NCBI GenBank assembly: GCA_017525525.1
Contig: JAFXSQ010000043.1
Span: 55,321 to 119,320 of the forward strand
DNA: 64,000 nt
DNA from: Lachnospiraceae bacterium
GTDB lineage: Bacteria; Bacillota; Clostridia; Lachnospirales; Lachnospiraceae
Direction: 5' to 3'
The notes under the pieces are model-generated. The model was not told the DNA's origin. It saw nothing but the letters and a program-made list of their open reading frames with translations, and made no database searches. Made by a program: the position numbers and the translations under genes. This document shows positions 42,657 to 50,737 of this stretch, piece by piece. Numbering within the stretch: position 1 is the first letter of the stretch; each line of letters opens with the position of its first letter.

Positions 42657-43676
42657 TTACTGTTCCTTAATCTTCTGAAGAAGCTCCTTATCATACTTTC
42701 CCGCAAATGAATCGGCTACCGACGAGGTCGCCTCCTTGAACTCCTCAAGATCCGGATACGTTACCTTCATTCCGGCCTCTTCAAGCTTGGCGATATAGTC
42801 CTCCGTCTGTTGCTTTATCATGTCACGGTCTTCCTTCTCAGCTTTCTGTGCAGCATCGTATAGAATCTGCTGATCCTCCGGTGAAAGCTCATCCCACACT
42901 TCCTTATTTATGACAAATAACATGGCATCATAGCTGTGATTAGTGATAGCAAGGTTCTTCTGCACCTCGTACAGCTTGTTGTTGTATATGACAGGTATCG
43001 GATTCTCCTGCGCATCAAACTTGCCGGTCTTAAGCGCGTCGTAAAGCTCCGCAAAGCCGAGCACCTCAGGCTTCGCGCCGAGGGCCTGCATAGTAGTCAT
43101 AACTATCTGATTCTCGGGAGTTCTAATCTTCAACCCTTCCATATCGGAAACAGAATTTACCTCTCCCGCCTTCTCGGATGTGGTCACGCATCTGAAGCCG
43201 TTGTCAAAATGTGAGAGAACTTCTATGTTGTAGTTCGCAAGTCCCTTTTCTGCTTCTTCCTCTGTCTTGCTCTCCACGAATTCCCACGCATCCTCAAAGC
43301 TGTCAAAGAGGAACGGGAACGCCGAGATACCGACATTTGCATCATAGGTTGCGAAGTTGCCCGCACTTGAAGCGGTGATATCCACAGTGCCGTTCACCAC
43401 ACCGCTGATTAAGTCGGAGTCCGAGCCGAGCTCGCCATCAGTATGTATCTCTATCTTAATTCTGCCCTCCGTCGCCTTCTCAACCTCCTCCTTGAAATGC
43501 TCCGTAGCCACCACTCTCGGGTCCGAAGCCGCGGTTGAAAACCCCGCCTTAAGAGTAAGCTCCTTTTTTGTTCCTCCGCCACTTTTTCCGCAACCTGCAG
43601 CGGCAACGCACATGCAAAGCGCCGCGCATGTTAACGCTATCTTTTTAAACCCGTGTTTTATATTATTCTTTCTCAT
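42657..43676 (-). CDS. TRAP-type substrate-binding protein (DctP family), lipoprotein
   Basis: 339 aa. Lipobox AAAGCG near residue 28. The DctP fold is clear: ATEHFKEEVEKATEGRIKIE, GVVNGTVDITASSAGNF, FPFLFDSFEDAWEF, and GLKIRTPENQIVMTTMQALG with the carboxylate-binding Arg. No DctQ/DctM membrane subunits lie in the window. The next gene is a membrane hybrid kinase, so the protein may act as a sensor subunit rather than in uptake. Confidence 0.92.
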   Translation of the reverse strand: MRKNNIKHGFKKIALTCAALCMCVAAAGCGKSGGGTKKELTLKAGFSTAASDPRVVATEHFKEEVEKATEGRIKIEIHTDGELGSDSDLISGVVNGTVDITASSAGNFATYDANVGISAFPFLFDSFEDAWEFVESKTEEEAEKGLANYNIEVLSHFDNGFRCVTTSEKAGEVNSVSDMEGLKIRTPENQIVMTTMQALGAKPEVLGFAELYDALKTGKFDAQENPIPVIYNNKLYEVQKNLAITNHSYDAMLFVINKEVWDELSPEDQQILYDAAQKAEKEDRDMIKQQTEDYIAKLEEAGMKVTYPDLEEFKEATSSVADSFAGKYDKELLQKIKEQ

Positions 43677-43798
43677 AATCCTATACTTCCCTTAATCCGT
43701 GTAGTAGCTTAAGCGCAGTGAAAACTCCTTTTTCATCACCATGCACAAATAATCTTACTGATTTTATCACTTTTTTATCAAATCAGCAAGTTCTATAT

Positions 43799-44974
43799 CT
43801 ATCTTTCTTTATCCTTGAACATGAGTATCCTCATCACACTCTCGTCAAGCCTCTCCTCGCTTATCCTGCCTGAGTTTACGGCATCAAGCACGGCATTATA
43901 AGCCGTCTCGTAATCACGCGGCATAAGCAGCAGATCAACTCCCGCTTCAACTGCAAGTACAGCCGCATCAGCCGAGCCGTAGTCGTTAACAACCGCCCCC
44001 ATGGCCAATGCGTCGGTTATCACAAGTCCGTCAAAGCCCAATTCACCCCTTAGTCTGTCCGTGATAAGCTCCTTTGAAAGAGATGCAGGCAGACCGTCCG
44101 TTGTCACGTTCGGCAGCATAATGTGCGCTGCCATCACGGCATCCGCCTTATCCAGATTTTGTTCAAAAGGTATCAGCTCGCAGTCTTTAAGCTCATCCCA
44201 GGTCTTCTCAACCTTTACCGTTCCCTTGTGGGTGTCGCCCTTTGTATCGCCGTGTCCCGGGAAATGCTTCAGACACCCGCCGACTCCCTCCTCGTGAAGC
44301 CCGTCCAAAAACGCATCCACCATATCTGACACAAGGTACGGATCACTTCCGAAGGACCGATTGCCTATCACTACATTGGCCGGATTTGAATTGACATCCG
44401 AGACCGGTGCAAGGTCAAGAGTGAATCCGTATTTTTTAAGATATGAGCCTATGGTCCTCCCGGCGTCACGCGCCTTTCTTGTATCACCCGTACTGCCTAT
44501 ACCCGCCATATTACCTATGCGTTCCACATCAAAGCTATAATTAGACCCGAGCCGCAAAACCTGACCGCCCTCCTCGTCTATACAGAGTATAGGCTCCACC
44601 GGCACGCTGTCCTTTAGTTCTTCTACCAGCGCCTCAAGCTGCTGCGGATTGCTTATATTGTCCGCAAAGAGCGCGTAACCTCCCGGAGGATACTCTGCCA
44701 AAAACTCCTTCATCTCATCCGAAAGGCGTGTGTAACCACCCTTCGCTCCGTTTGTCCCAAGCATTATCCCCGCCGAGCTCTCCACTCTGACCACAAAAAG
44801 CTGCCCGACCTTTTGTTCTAAAGACATTTGGTCAAGCAGCTCTTTACATCTTGCTTTCTTCGGAGAAGGCGCAATCTCGGGAAGCTGCTCTTCCTCGGAT
44901 GTATCCTCGCCAAGAGCTTCCTCCTTATGCGCCTCTTCGGTATTATTCTCTTTTTCGCTGTCGTCAACGGACAC
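43799..44974 (-). CDS. nagZ: GH3 beta-N-acetylhexosaminidase (NagZ-like), in frame after the binding-protein stop
   Basis: 391 aa from the GTG at 44974. An acidic linker of about 40 residues (Glu/Asp/Ser-rich) precedes the GH3 domain: LEQKVGQLFVVRV, GGYALFADNI, CIDEEGGQVLRLG, KHFPGHGDTKGDTHKG (the His/Asp loop of NagZ), and GFDGLVITDALAMGAV (nucleophile Asp). It removes GlcNAc from muropeptides or chitin sugars. There is no signal peptide, although such a linker is typical of secreted NagZ lipoproteins. The frame is continuous with the preceding binding-protein gene except for one TGA (45007-45005) and ten codons, and no good ribosome site precedes the GTG. Confidence 0.9.
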   Translation of the reverse strand: MSVDDSEKENNTEEAHKEEALGEDTSEEEQLPEIAPSPKKARCKELLDQMSLEQKVGQLFVVRVESSAGIMLGTNGAKGGYTRLSDEMKEFLAEYPPGGYALFADNISNPQQLEALVEELKDSVPVEPILCIDEEGGQVLRLGSNYSFDVERIGNMAGIGSTGDTRKARDAGRTIGSYLKKYGFTLDLAPVSDVNSNPANVVIGNRSFGSDPYLVSDMVDAFLDGLHEEGVGGCLKHFPGHGDTKGDTHKGTVKVEKTWDELKDCELIPFEQNLDKADAVMAAHIMLPNVTTDGLPASLSKELITDRLRGELGFDGLVITDALAMGAVVNDYGSADAAVLAVEAGVDLLLMPRDYETAYNAVLDAVNSGRISEERLDESVMRILMFKDKER

Positions 44975-45004
44975 ACCGTCCGCAGCTTCAGCGCTTACAT
45001 CAGT

Positions 45005-45775
45005 TCATTCTTCTGTCTGAACGTCCAGATACTTTGCCGAAAGCTCGGAGATTTTGCCGTCAGCCTTCATCTTGTTGATGGTATCGTTGATCTTGTTCAA
45101 AAGCTCTGTGTTGCCCTTCTTTACGGCGATACCGTACTCCTCAGCGCCGAAGGTGTCCGCATCCTGAACTATCTTTAAGCCCGGATTGTCCTTTACGTAC
45201 TTGTCGGCTGTCGCAGAGTCGATAACTACGACATCGCACTTGCCGTTGCTGAGCTCAAGTATAGCCTCCGAACCCTTCTTGAAAGCCTCATAGGGGAAGC
45301 CTAAGTCCTTAACACAGCTCTCGCCTGTGTAGCCCTGGATAACAACAATCTTCTTGTCAGCCATATCTGCTGCCTTGGCTATGGTTGAGTCCTCCTTAAC
45401 TATCATAACCTGTGTTGCGGTGTAGTAAGGAACCGAGAAATCAACTGCCTCAGCGCGCTCAGCGTTAATTGTCATGCCGGCGATAACCGCGTCAACCTGG
45501 CCGTTCTGAAGCGCAAGGAGCAGAGAGTCGAATTCCATATTATTGATAGCTGCTGTCTTGCCCTGGTCATCGGCAATCTGCTTTGCGATAGCCATATCGA
45601 TACCGTCGTACTGATCGATCACTCCCGCGCTTGCAACATACTCAAAGGGCGGAAACTCCGCGTTGGTTCCGAAGGTAATGGTCTTGGAGCCTTCATCCTT
45701 CTTGCCGCATGCCGCAAAGGAAAGTGTCAGTACAGCCATAAGTGTAAGCGCAAGTAACTTCTTTAAGTTCTTCAT
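45005..45775 (-). CDS. Polar amino-acid ABC transporter substrate-binding lipoprotein
   Basis: 256 aa. Signal peptide and lipobox SFAACG near residue 23. SBP family 3 fold: FGTNAEFPPFEYV, DGIDMAIAKQIAD, NGQVDAVIAGMTINAERAE, DFSVPYYTATQVMIV, YGIAVKKGNTELL. It ends properly (KYLDVQTEE, then TGA), so the protein is complete without readthrough. It is third in an operon with the permease and ATPase. Likely substrate is cystine, glutamine or another polar amino acid. Confidence 0.93.
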   Translation of the reverse strand: MKNLKKLLALTLMAVLTLSFAACGKKDEGSKTITFGTNAEFPPFEYVASAGVIDQYDGIDMAIAKQIADDQGKTAAINNMEFDSLLLALQNGQVDAVIAGMTINAERAEAVDFSVPYYTATQVMIVKEDSTIAKAADMADKKIVVIQGYTGESCVKDLGFPYEAFKKGSEAILELSNGKCDVVVIDSATADKYVKDNPGLKIVQDADTFGAEEYGIAVKKGNTELLNKINDTINKMKADGKISELSAKYLDVQTEE

Positions 45776-45791
45776 GATGTTTTATCTCCTT

Positions 45792-46514
45792 TTATAATAC
45801 TTTGCTTAAAAAGCTCTTTGTTCTCTCATTCTTCGGGTGGTCGAAGATCTCCTCCGGCGTGCCCTGCTCTATAATCTGGCCGTCGTCCATGAAGAGTATC
45901 CTGCTTCCGACCTCTCTCGCAAAGCCCATCTCATGGGTTACAACCACCATGGTCATTCCGCTTTTCGCCAGGTTCTTCATAACATCCAGAACCTCGCCGA
46001 CCATCTCGGGGTCAAGCGCAGAGGTAGGCTCGTCGAAGAGCATAATCTCGGGCTCCATGGCAAGCGACCTCGCTATGGCGATTCTCTGCTTCTGTCCGCC
46101 GGAAAGCTGCGCCGGATAAGCATCCGCCTTTTCAAAAAGCCCCACAAGCTTTAAGAGCTCGTCCGCCTTCGCGTTGGCCTGCTCCTCACTCATCCTCTTG
46201 GTCTTCACCGGCGCGAGAGTGATATTCTTTCTCACGGTCAGATGCGGGAAGAGGTTGAAGTGCTGGAACACCATGCCCATCTTCGTCCTGATTTTATTCA
46301 CATCAACCTTCTTATCATTGATCTTCTCATCATCAATCAGGATATCTCCCTTGTCCGGTATCTCAAGCAGGTTTATACATCTTAAAAATGTACTCTTGCC
46401 CGAGCCCGAAGGACCGATGATAACGACCACCTCGCCCTGGGTGATGTGCTCATTTATGCCTTTTAAGACCTCCTGGTCCTTAAAGCTTTTGTGCAGATTC
46501 GTTACCTTTATCAT
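45792..46514 (-). CDS. Polar amino-acid ABC transporter ATPase (GlnQ/TcyN type)
   Basis: 240 aa. [18 protein letters not shown] (Walker A with the CINLLE typical of amino-acid importers), [36 protein letters not shown], and [13 protein letters not shown]. It lies 8 bp after the permease and 16 bp before the binding protein. Confidence 0.95.
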   Translation of the reverse strand: MIKVTNLHKSFKDQEVLKGINEHITQGEVVVIIGPSGSGKSTFLRCINLLEIPDKGDILIDDEKINDKKVDVNKIRTKMGMVFQHFNLFPHLTVRKNITLAPVKTKRMSEEQANAKADELLKLVGLFEKADAYPAQLSGGQKQRIAIARSLAMEPEIMLFDEPTSALDPEMVGEVLDVMKNLAKSGMTMVVVTHEMGFAREVGSRILFMDDGQIIEQGTPEEIFDHPKNERTKSFLSKVL

Positions 46515-46522
46515 AAGTACAC

Positions 46523-47218
46523 CTACCTTAAGTCAGACTGCCTTAAGCGCTTCTCAACCAGGCCCAAAAGCAGTGTAAGTATCTTTATTATCACGAAATA
46601 TATAACCGCCACAGCAAGCAGCGGAACAAGCGGCTCGTAGGTTGCGCTCTTTACAAAGTCGCCCGCCTTCTGGATATCCATCAGACCCACGTAACCGACT
46701 ATCGCCGTCTCCTTGATAAGAGTTATGAACTCGTTGCAAAGCGCCGGGAAGATGTTCTTTGCCGCCTGGGGGATTATGATGTGCCCCATGGTCTGCGCTC
46801 CGGTTAACCCTAAGCTTCTTCCGGCCTCGGTCTGTCCTTTATCTATAGAAAGGATACCCGCTCTTATTATCTCCGAGACATAAGCTCCGGAATTTATTGC
46901 AAATGCTATGGACGCGATAATCCATTTCGATATATCCACATAGGCGAATATTACGAAGTAAATAATCATAAGCTGGGTCACCGAAGGCGTACCCCTTATG
47001 ATGTCCGTATATATCTTGCCTATCACATTTAAAAACTTATTCTTCGACAGGTTAAACAGCGCTATGACAAAACCTATCACAAGTCCCATTACCGCTGCCA
47101 GCAGGGCAACCTTGATTGTCACCCAAAGCCCCGTCAAAAAGAGCTTGTAACGGTCTTCTCGTATGAAGGTTTTCTCAAACTGCTCAGCAAGACTAAAATA
47201 TGCCGTATTCGGAATCAT
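46523..47218 (-). CDS. Polar amino-acid ABC transporter permease
   Basis: 231 aa, HisMQ/GlnP type, with five membrane helices. N-terminal [19 protein letters not shown], the conserved [14 protein letters not shown], and the EAA loop [25 protein letters not shown]. First gene of the operon; promoter at 47255-47283. Confidence 0.95.
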   Translation of the reverse strand: MIPNTAYFSLAEQFEKTFIREDRYKLFLTGLWVTIKVALLAAVMGLVIGFVIALFNLSKNKFLNVIGKIYTDIIRGTPSVTQLMIIYFVIFAYVDISKWIIASIAFAINSGAYVSEIIRAGILSIDKGQTEAGRSLGLTGAQTMGHIIIPQAAKNIFPALCNEFITLIKETAIVGYVGLMDIQKAGDFVKSATYEPLVPLLAVAVIYFVIIKILTLLLGLVEKRLRQSDLR

Positions 47219-47254
47219 ACCAAAACCTCATGTAAAAAAATCAGTAACGACGGG

Positions 47255-47283
47255 ATTATCGCACCTACGCCCCGCAAAGTCAA
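47255..47283 (-). promoter_or_regulatory. Promoter of the amino-acid ABC transporter operon
   Basis: Minus-strand TTGACT (47283-47278) and GATAAT (47260-47255) are 17 bases apart, about 37 bases before the permease start. Confidence 0.75.
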
Positions 47284-47430
47284 GAGGTAAATGATTGTTT
47301 TACCGCAAGTTTTCTTTTTCATAGCGGTAAAAATGAATCTCAGCGGTTGCCGCGCAAACCTCCGGCAAATCCCCCTCCGGGTCCTTCAGCCCGGAAAAGT
47401 CCGTAAAATCTACACACTTAAGTCTCTTCG

Positions 47431-47486
47431 CTTCCTGTTGCTTCGCAAGCCCTCGCATTTCGTCATAAGGGGTACCGCTTGCGGTG
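47431..47486. repeat. Second copy of the 56-bp dispersed repeat (E')
   Basis: Identical to 32212-32267, same orientation, 15.2 kb away. It stops after the left half of the H2 hairpin, so it is a truncated copy. It lies in the 381-bp divergent gap before fba, whose other contents are the two promoters. Confidence 0.85.
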
Positions 47487-47535
47487 CTGAGAAATTCTCC
47501 CAAAACTTGTTCTTTATTTTTGGAACGCCGTAGTG

Positions 47536-47585
47536 TATAATGTGGTTTAAATATGCGGTGTATAATAAAACCGCAATAAAGAAAT
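47536..47585 (+). promoter_or_regulatory. fba promoter region with two TATAAT boxes
   Basis: GTGTATAAT occurs twice (boxes at 47536-47541 and 47561-47566), both lacking a good -35. GCGGT/ACCGC (47555-47574) encloses the second. GGAGGT precedes the fba ATG by nine bases. Confidence 0.5.
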
Positions 47586-47599
47586 GGAGGTAATAAACA

Positions 47600-48463
47600 A
47601 TGTTAGTATCAGCTACCGAAATGCTTAAGGCAGCAAAGGCAGGAAAGTATGCCGTAGGTCAGTTCAACATCAACAACCTTGAGTGGACAAAGTCCATACT
47701 TCTCACAGCACAGGAGTTAAACTCTCCCGTTATCCTCGGCGTATCCGAGGGCGCAGGTAAGTATATGACAGGCTTCAAGACCGTAGCAGCTATGGTTAAG
47801 GCTATGGACGAGGAGCTTAAGATTACCGTTCCGGTTGCTCTTCACTTAGACCACGGTACCTATGACGGCTGCTATAAGTGTATTAAGGCGGGCTTCACAT
47901 CTATCATGTTCGACGGATCACACTATCCGATTGAGGAGAACATCGCTAAGACATCTGAGCTCGTAAATGTAGCGCATCAGCTTGGACTTTCCATCGAGGC
48001 AGAGGTTGGCTCTATCGGTGGTGAGGAGGACGGAGTTATCGGAGCAGGCGAGTGTGCCGATCCCGACGAGTGCAAGCAGGTTGCTGATCTCGGCGTAGAT
48101 ATGCTCGCAGCTGGTATCGGTAACATTCACGGAGCTTATCCTGAGAACTGGGCAGGTCTTTCATTCGAGACACTCGATGCAATCCAGCAGAAGACCGGCG
48201 TTATGCCTCTCGTGCTTCACGGCGGCACAGGTATTCCGGATGATATGATTGCTAAGGCAATATCACTCGGCGTATCCAAGATCAACGTTAACACTGAGTG
48301 CCAGTGGGCATTCCAGGAAGCTACAAGAAAGTACATCGAAGAGGGCAAGGACAAGCAGGGCAAGGGCTTTGACCCGAGAAAGCTTCTCGCGCCGGGCGCA
48401 CAGGCTATATGCGACAAGGTTAAGGAGAAGATGGAGCTCTTCGGTTCAGTAGGAAAAGCTTAA
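47600..48463 (+). CDS. fba: Class II fructose-1,6-bisphosphate aldolase
   Basis: Zinc enzyme of glycolysis that splits fructose-1,6-bisphosphate. 287 aa. VGQFNINNLEWTKSIL near the N-terminus, zinc ligands in ALHLDHGTYD and LVLHGGTGIPDD, and substrate loop IEAEVGSIGGEEDG. The end SKINVNTECQWAF is typical. Codon use is strongly biased, fitting high expression. Strong terminator after it. Confidence 0.97.
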   Translation: MLVSATEMLKAAKAGKYAVGQFNINNLEWTKSILLTAQELNSPVILGVSEGAGKYMTGFKTVAAMVKAMDEELKITVPVALHLDHGTYDGCYKCIKAGFTSIMFDGSHYPIEENIAKTSELVNVAHQLGLSIEAEVGSIGGEEDGVIGAGECADPDECKQVADLGVDMLAAGIGNIHGAYPENWAGLSFETLDAIQQKTGVMPLVLHGGTGIPDDMIAKAISLGVSKINVNTECQWAFQEATRKYIEEGKDKQGKGFDPRKLLAPGAQAICDKVKEKMELFGSVGKA

Positions 48464-48475
48464 ATAATAAGTGCA

Positions 48476-48520
48476 TAACAAACAGGGGGCATGCGCAGAT
48501 TGCATGTCCCCTGTTTGTTA
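48476..48520. terminator. Bidirectional terminator between fba and the convergent membrane gene
   Basis: TAACAAACAGGGG (48476-48488) pairs with CCCCTGTTTGTTA (48508-48520), with a further inner GCATGC/GCATGT. A T-rich stretch follows on the plus strand. Confidence 0.75.
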
Positions 48521-48534
48521 TTTCCCTCTTGTAT

Positions 48535-48999
48535 TTATTGTTGTTTATAAGATTTTCTTACGAAATCAGCTGCCGTACACGTCATACTGTCTATGGCAAT
48601 GCTCGCGGTCATTGAGAGACTTGTCTCGCCAACGATTATGTAAATAATCGAGCCGATAAGCGAAACCCATGCTATAATCTCCACGGCGACTATTGCCTTT
48701 GAACCCGGCTTTAAGCCCTTGAAGATAAGAACAGCCATCACAATGGCGATTATCGCCATAAAAATTCCGGTCACAGCACACATGGTCTCAAGGGATATAC
48801 CTTCCGTGAGATCCTCCTCCGTAACGGAGAAGAAACCCTTAGCGTACTTTGCGGGATCCGATGAAACGAACACAAGGATGACACCCACAATGTAGGCTAT
48901 GGCCTCTCCTATGTTCAGACCGGCAACACCTTTGAGTAAGCTCTTATGGACATCGAGCTCGCTCATTTGTTTCTTCTGTTTCTCATTTGATTCTGACAT
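48535..48999 (-). CDS. Small membrane protein of unknown function
   Basis: 154 aa. Charged N-terminus, then about four membrane helices (IGEAIAYIVGVILVFVSS, METMCAVTGIFMAIIAIVMAVLIF-like block, AIVAVEIIAWVSLIGSIIYIIVG). No motif recognised. It follows a larger membrane protein gene by 90 bp on the same strand; the two could form one complex. Confidence 0.75.
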   Translation of the reverse strand: MSESNEKQKKQMSELDVHKSLLKGVAGLNIGEAIAYIVGVILVFVSSDPAKYAKGFFSVTEEDLTEGISLETMCAVTGIFMAIIAIVMAVLIFKGLKPGSKAIVAVEIIAWVSLIGSIIYIIVGETSLSMTASIAIDSMTCTAADFVRKSYKQQ

Positions 49000-49089
49000 G
49001 ATAAACCTCCTTCTTTTGTTTATGTAACATCTAATTTATACGAAAAGGATTCTGTCACAGAGAACCCTTTCTGTATCAAAAGCTGCATG

Positions 49090-50526
49090 TCAGCCGCCCA
49101 TCTGCATCATTGCATCCATGCTTTTCTCAAGCGCTCCCTGTAGTATCTGGTAGATACCCTCAAGATAAATGAATACTATAGCGATCACACCAAGTACAGG
49201 AATAAGGATATCCGGTATCTTGAGTATGCGCGGTTTTGTGTACGAGAAGAGCAATACGATCGGTATGGCAAGAACCATCGTTACCATATCGCCGCTTCCC
49301 CATGCTTCGGCCCATTTTATTCCGTCCATCGCAGCCGCAGTCATCGCAGCCTCGTCCTCGAGATTGGGGGTGGCGCTAACGGTGTGCCATACAATAATCA
49401 CGACTGACAAAACAAAGTCGATCACAGCGAAAATTGCGATCAGCTTTGCCAGCTTTTTAGAGAACATGAAGGAGTTTGTGTTCGTCTTGACAAAAGCCTG
49501 ATACTCCTCGTGGGTTTTACCGTTCTGCCTGAAGCGCTTCTCCATGCCCCTGACATAGAAAGCTATCCAGATGAACATCACGAAGGCAAGCGGCGGCTTC
49601 GTGGTAAGGAACGGATACACGGCAACAGGTATAACTATCTTTCCGCCTGTTGCAAGCAGTCTCAAAAGTATGCAAAGCGCCTCGTAAAGCATAGGCAGTA
49701 TCGCAAGAAGTCTGAAGTATATCAGCTTATCTCCCTGGAATTTCTTCTTCGGAGTGTAATTCAGGAAGTACATGAACAGTATCAGCAGGAACATGTCAAG
49801 GAACACATTGAACGTCAGGTAACCGTTAAAGTTAGGATCCTCAGCGATCAATTGATCAAGCTTGACTGCAGCCGACATTCTGTCCCCTTGGAAGGTTGCC
49901 AGAAGTCCCAAGGCATAGCGGTGATACAGCAGCCAGAACACGAATGCATAAAAGCCGGCCACACCACCGTTAAGTATAAGCAATCCCTTGTATCTGTCCT
50001 TGCCGTTAAGTATGATGGCAAAGTTTGCTATAAGAATTAAAGGCAGACCTAATGAAGTAATCAATCCGTTTGCAACCGAACCTAAGGCAACCGAACCCTC
50101 CGTCCCGATTATACTTTGCTTTAATTCCATCAAATGAACATACTGCGCAAAGGCAAGAGATGCCCAACCGATAGCTTTAAGGCACCTGTAGTTCAAGGGG
50201 CCACGATATTTGATATCATTCTCCGTTGTGATATCAAGTACCTTATTTTTCTTAATCTCCCTGCGTTCTTTTCTCTTTGGCTTTTTTTGTTTTTTATCGT
50301 TTTCCGGAAGTTTTACCACATAGGGCTCCTGCTCATCAATCTCAGCGACATCGGCCTCTTTTTCAACCTCTTTTTCGGTTACTTCCGAAGAATCCCCGGC
50401 AACAACCTTCTCCTCTTTGAGTTCTTCTTTAAGCTCTTCTTTAAGACTCTCTTTCGGATTATTCTTAAGATTATTACCTTTATTATTCTTTCCTTTTTGC
50501 ATCCTCTTTGGCATCCCCTTTGGCAT
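49090..50526 (-). CDS. Multi-span membrane protein with long charged N-terminal tail
   Basis: 478 aa. Residues 1-95 are almost wholly Lys/Glu/Asn (KEELKEELKEEKVV) and cytoplasmic by charge. After this come about nine membrane helices with loops such as GDRMSAAVKLDQLIAED. It ends MDAMMQMGG. I know of no function; similar architecture occurs in uncharacterised Lachnospiraceae proteins. The tail gives the A/T-rich, repetitive 3' part of 50280-50526. Confidence 0.75.
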   Translation of the reverse strand: MPKGMPKRMQKGKNNKGNNLKNNPKESLKEELKEELKEEKVVAGDSSEVTEKEVEKEADVAEIDEQEPYVVKLPENDKKQKKPKRKERREIKKNKVLDITTENDIKYRGPLNYRCLKAIGWASLAFAQYVHLMELKQSIIGTEGSVALGSVANGLITSLGLPLILIANFAIILNGKDRYKGLLILNGGVAGFYAFVFWLLYHRYALGLLATFQGDRMSAAVKLDQLIAEDPNFNGYLTFNVFLDMFLLILFMYFLNYTPKKKFQGDKLIYFRLLAILPMLYEALCILLRLLATGGKIVIPVAVYPFLTTKPPLAFVMFIWIAFYVRGMEKRFRQNGKTHEEYQAFVKTNTNSFMFSKKLAKLIAIFAVIDFVLSVVIIVWHTVSATPNLEDEAAMTAAAMDGIKWAEAWGSGDMVTMVLAIPIVLLFSYTKPRILKIPDILIPVLGVIAIVFIYLEGIYQILQGALEKSMDAMMQMGG

Positions 50527-50642
50527 CCTCTCTCTTCCTTTCCGAAACTCTCTTTTCGAAACAGATAGAGTTATTATACACTACTCTTTCGTATTTATCA
50601 AACCCTGATTTGATTTTTTGCGTTAAATTGTACAAAGTTAAC

Positions 50643-50671
50643 TTTACTATTTGTGCAAACTGTTATATAAT
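50643..50671 (+). promoter_or_regulatory. Promoter of the GGDEF-EAL gene
   Basis: TTTACT (50643-50648) and TATAAT (50666-50671) are 17 bases apart. The 66-base leader has GGCC-rich repeats but is too short for a c-di-GMP riboswitch, and no such motif is seen. Confidence 0.7.
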
Positions 50672-50737
50672 TGAAACGTTATCGGCCGCTGGCCAAAAAG
50701 GCATGGCCGCTATTAGATTAGCTTTCGGGGGAACACA

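Noticed and set aside
50134-50568. 144-codon plus-strand frame rich in Phe and Leu
   Set aside because: Antisense of the Lys/Glu-rich tail of the 478-aa membrane protein; composition is an artefact of that tail.
50672-50737. c-di-GMP riboswitch before the GGDEF-EAL gene
   Set aside because: The leader is only about 66 bases and lacks the conserved core motifs.
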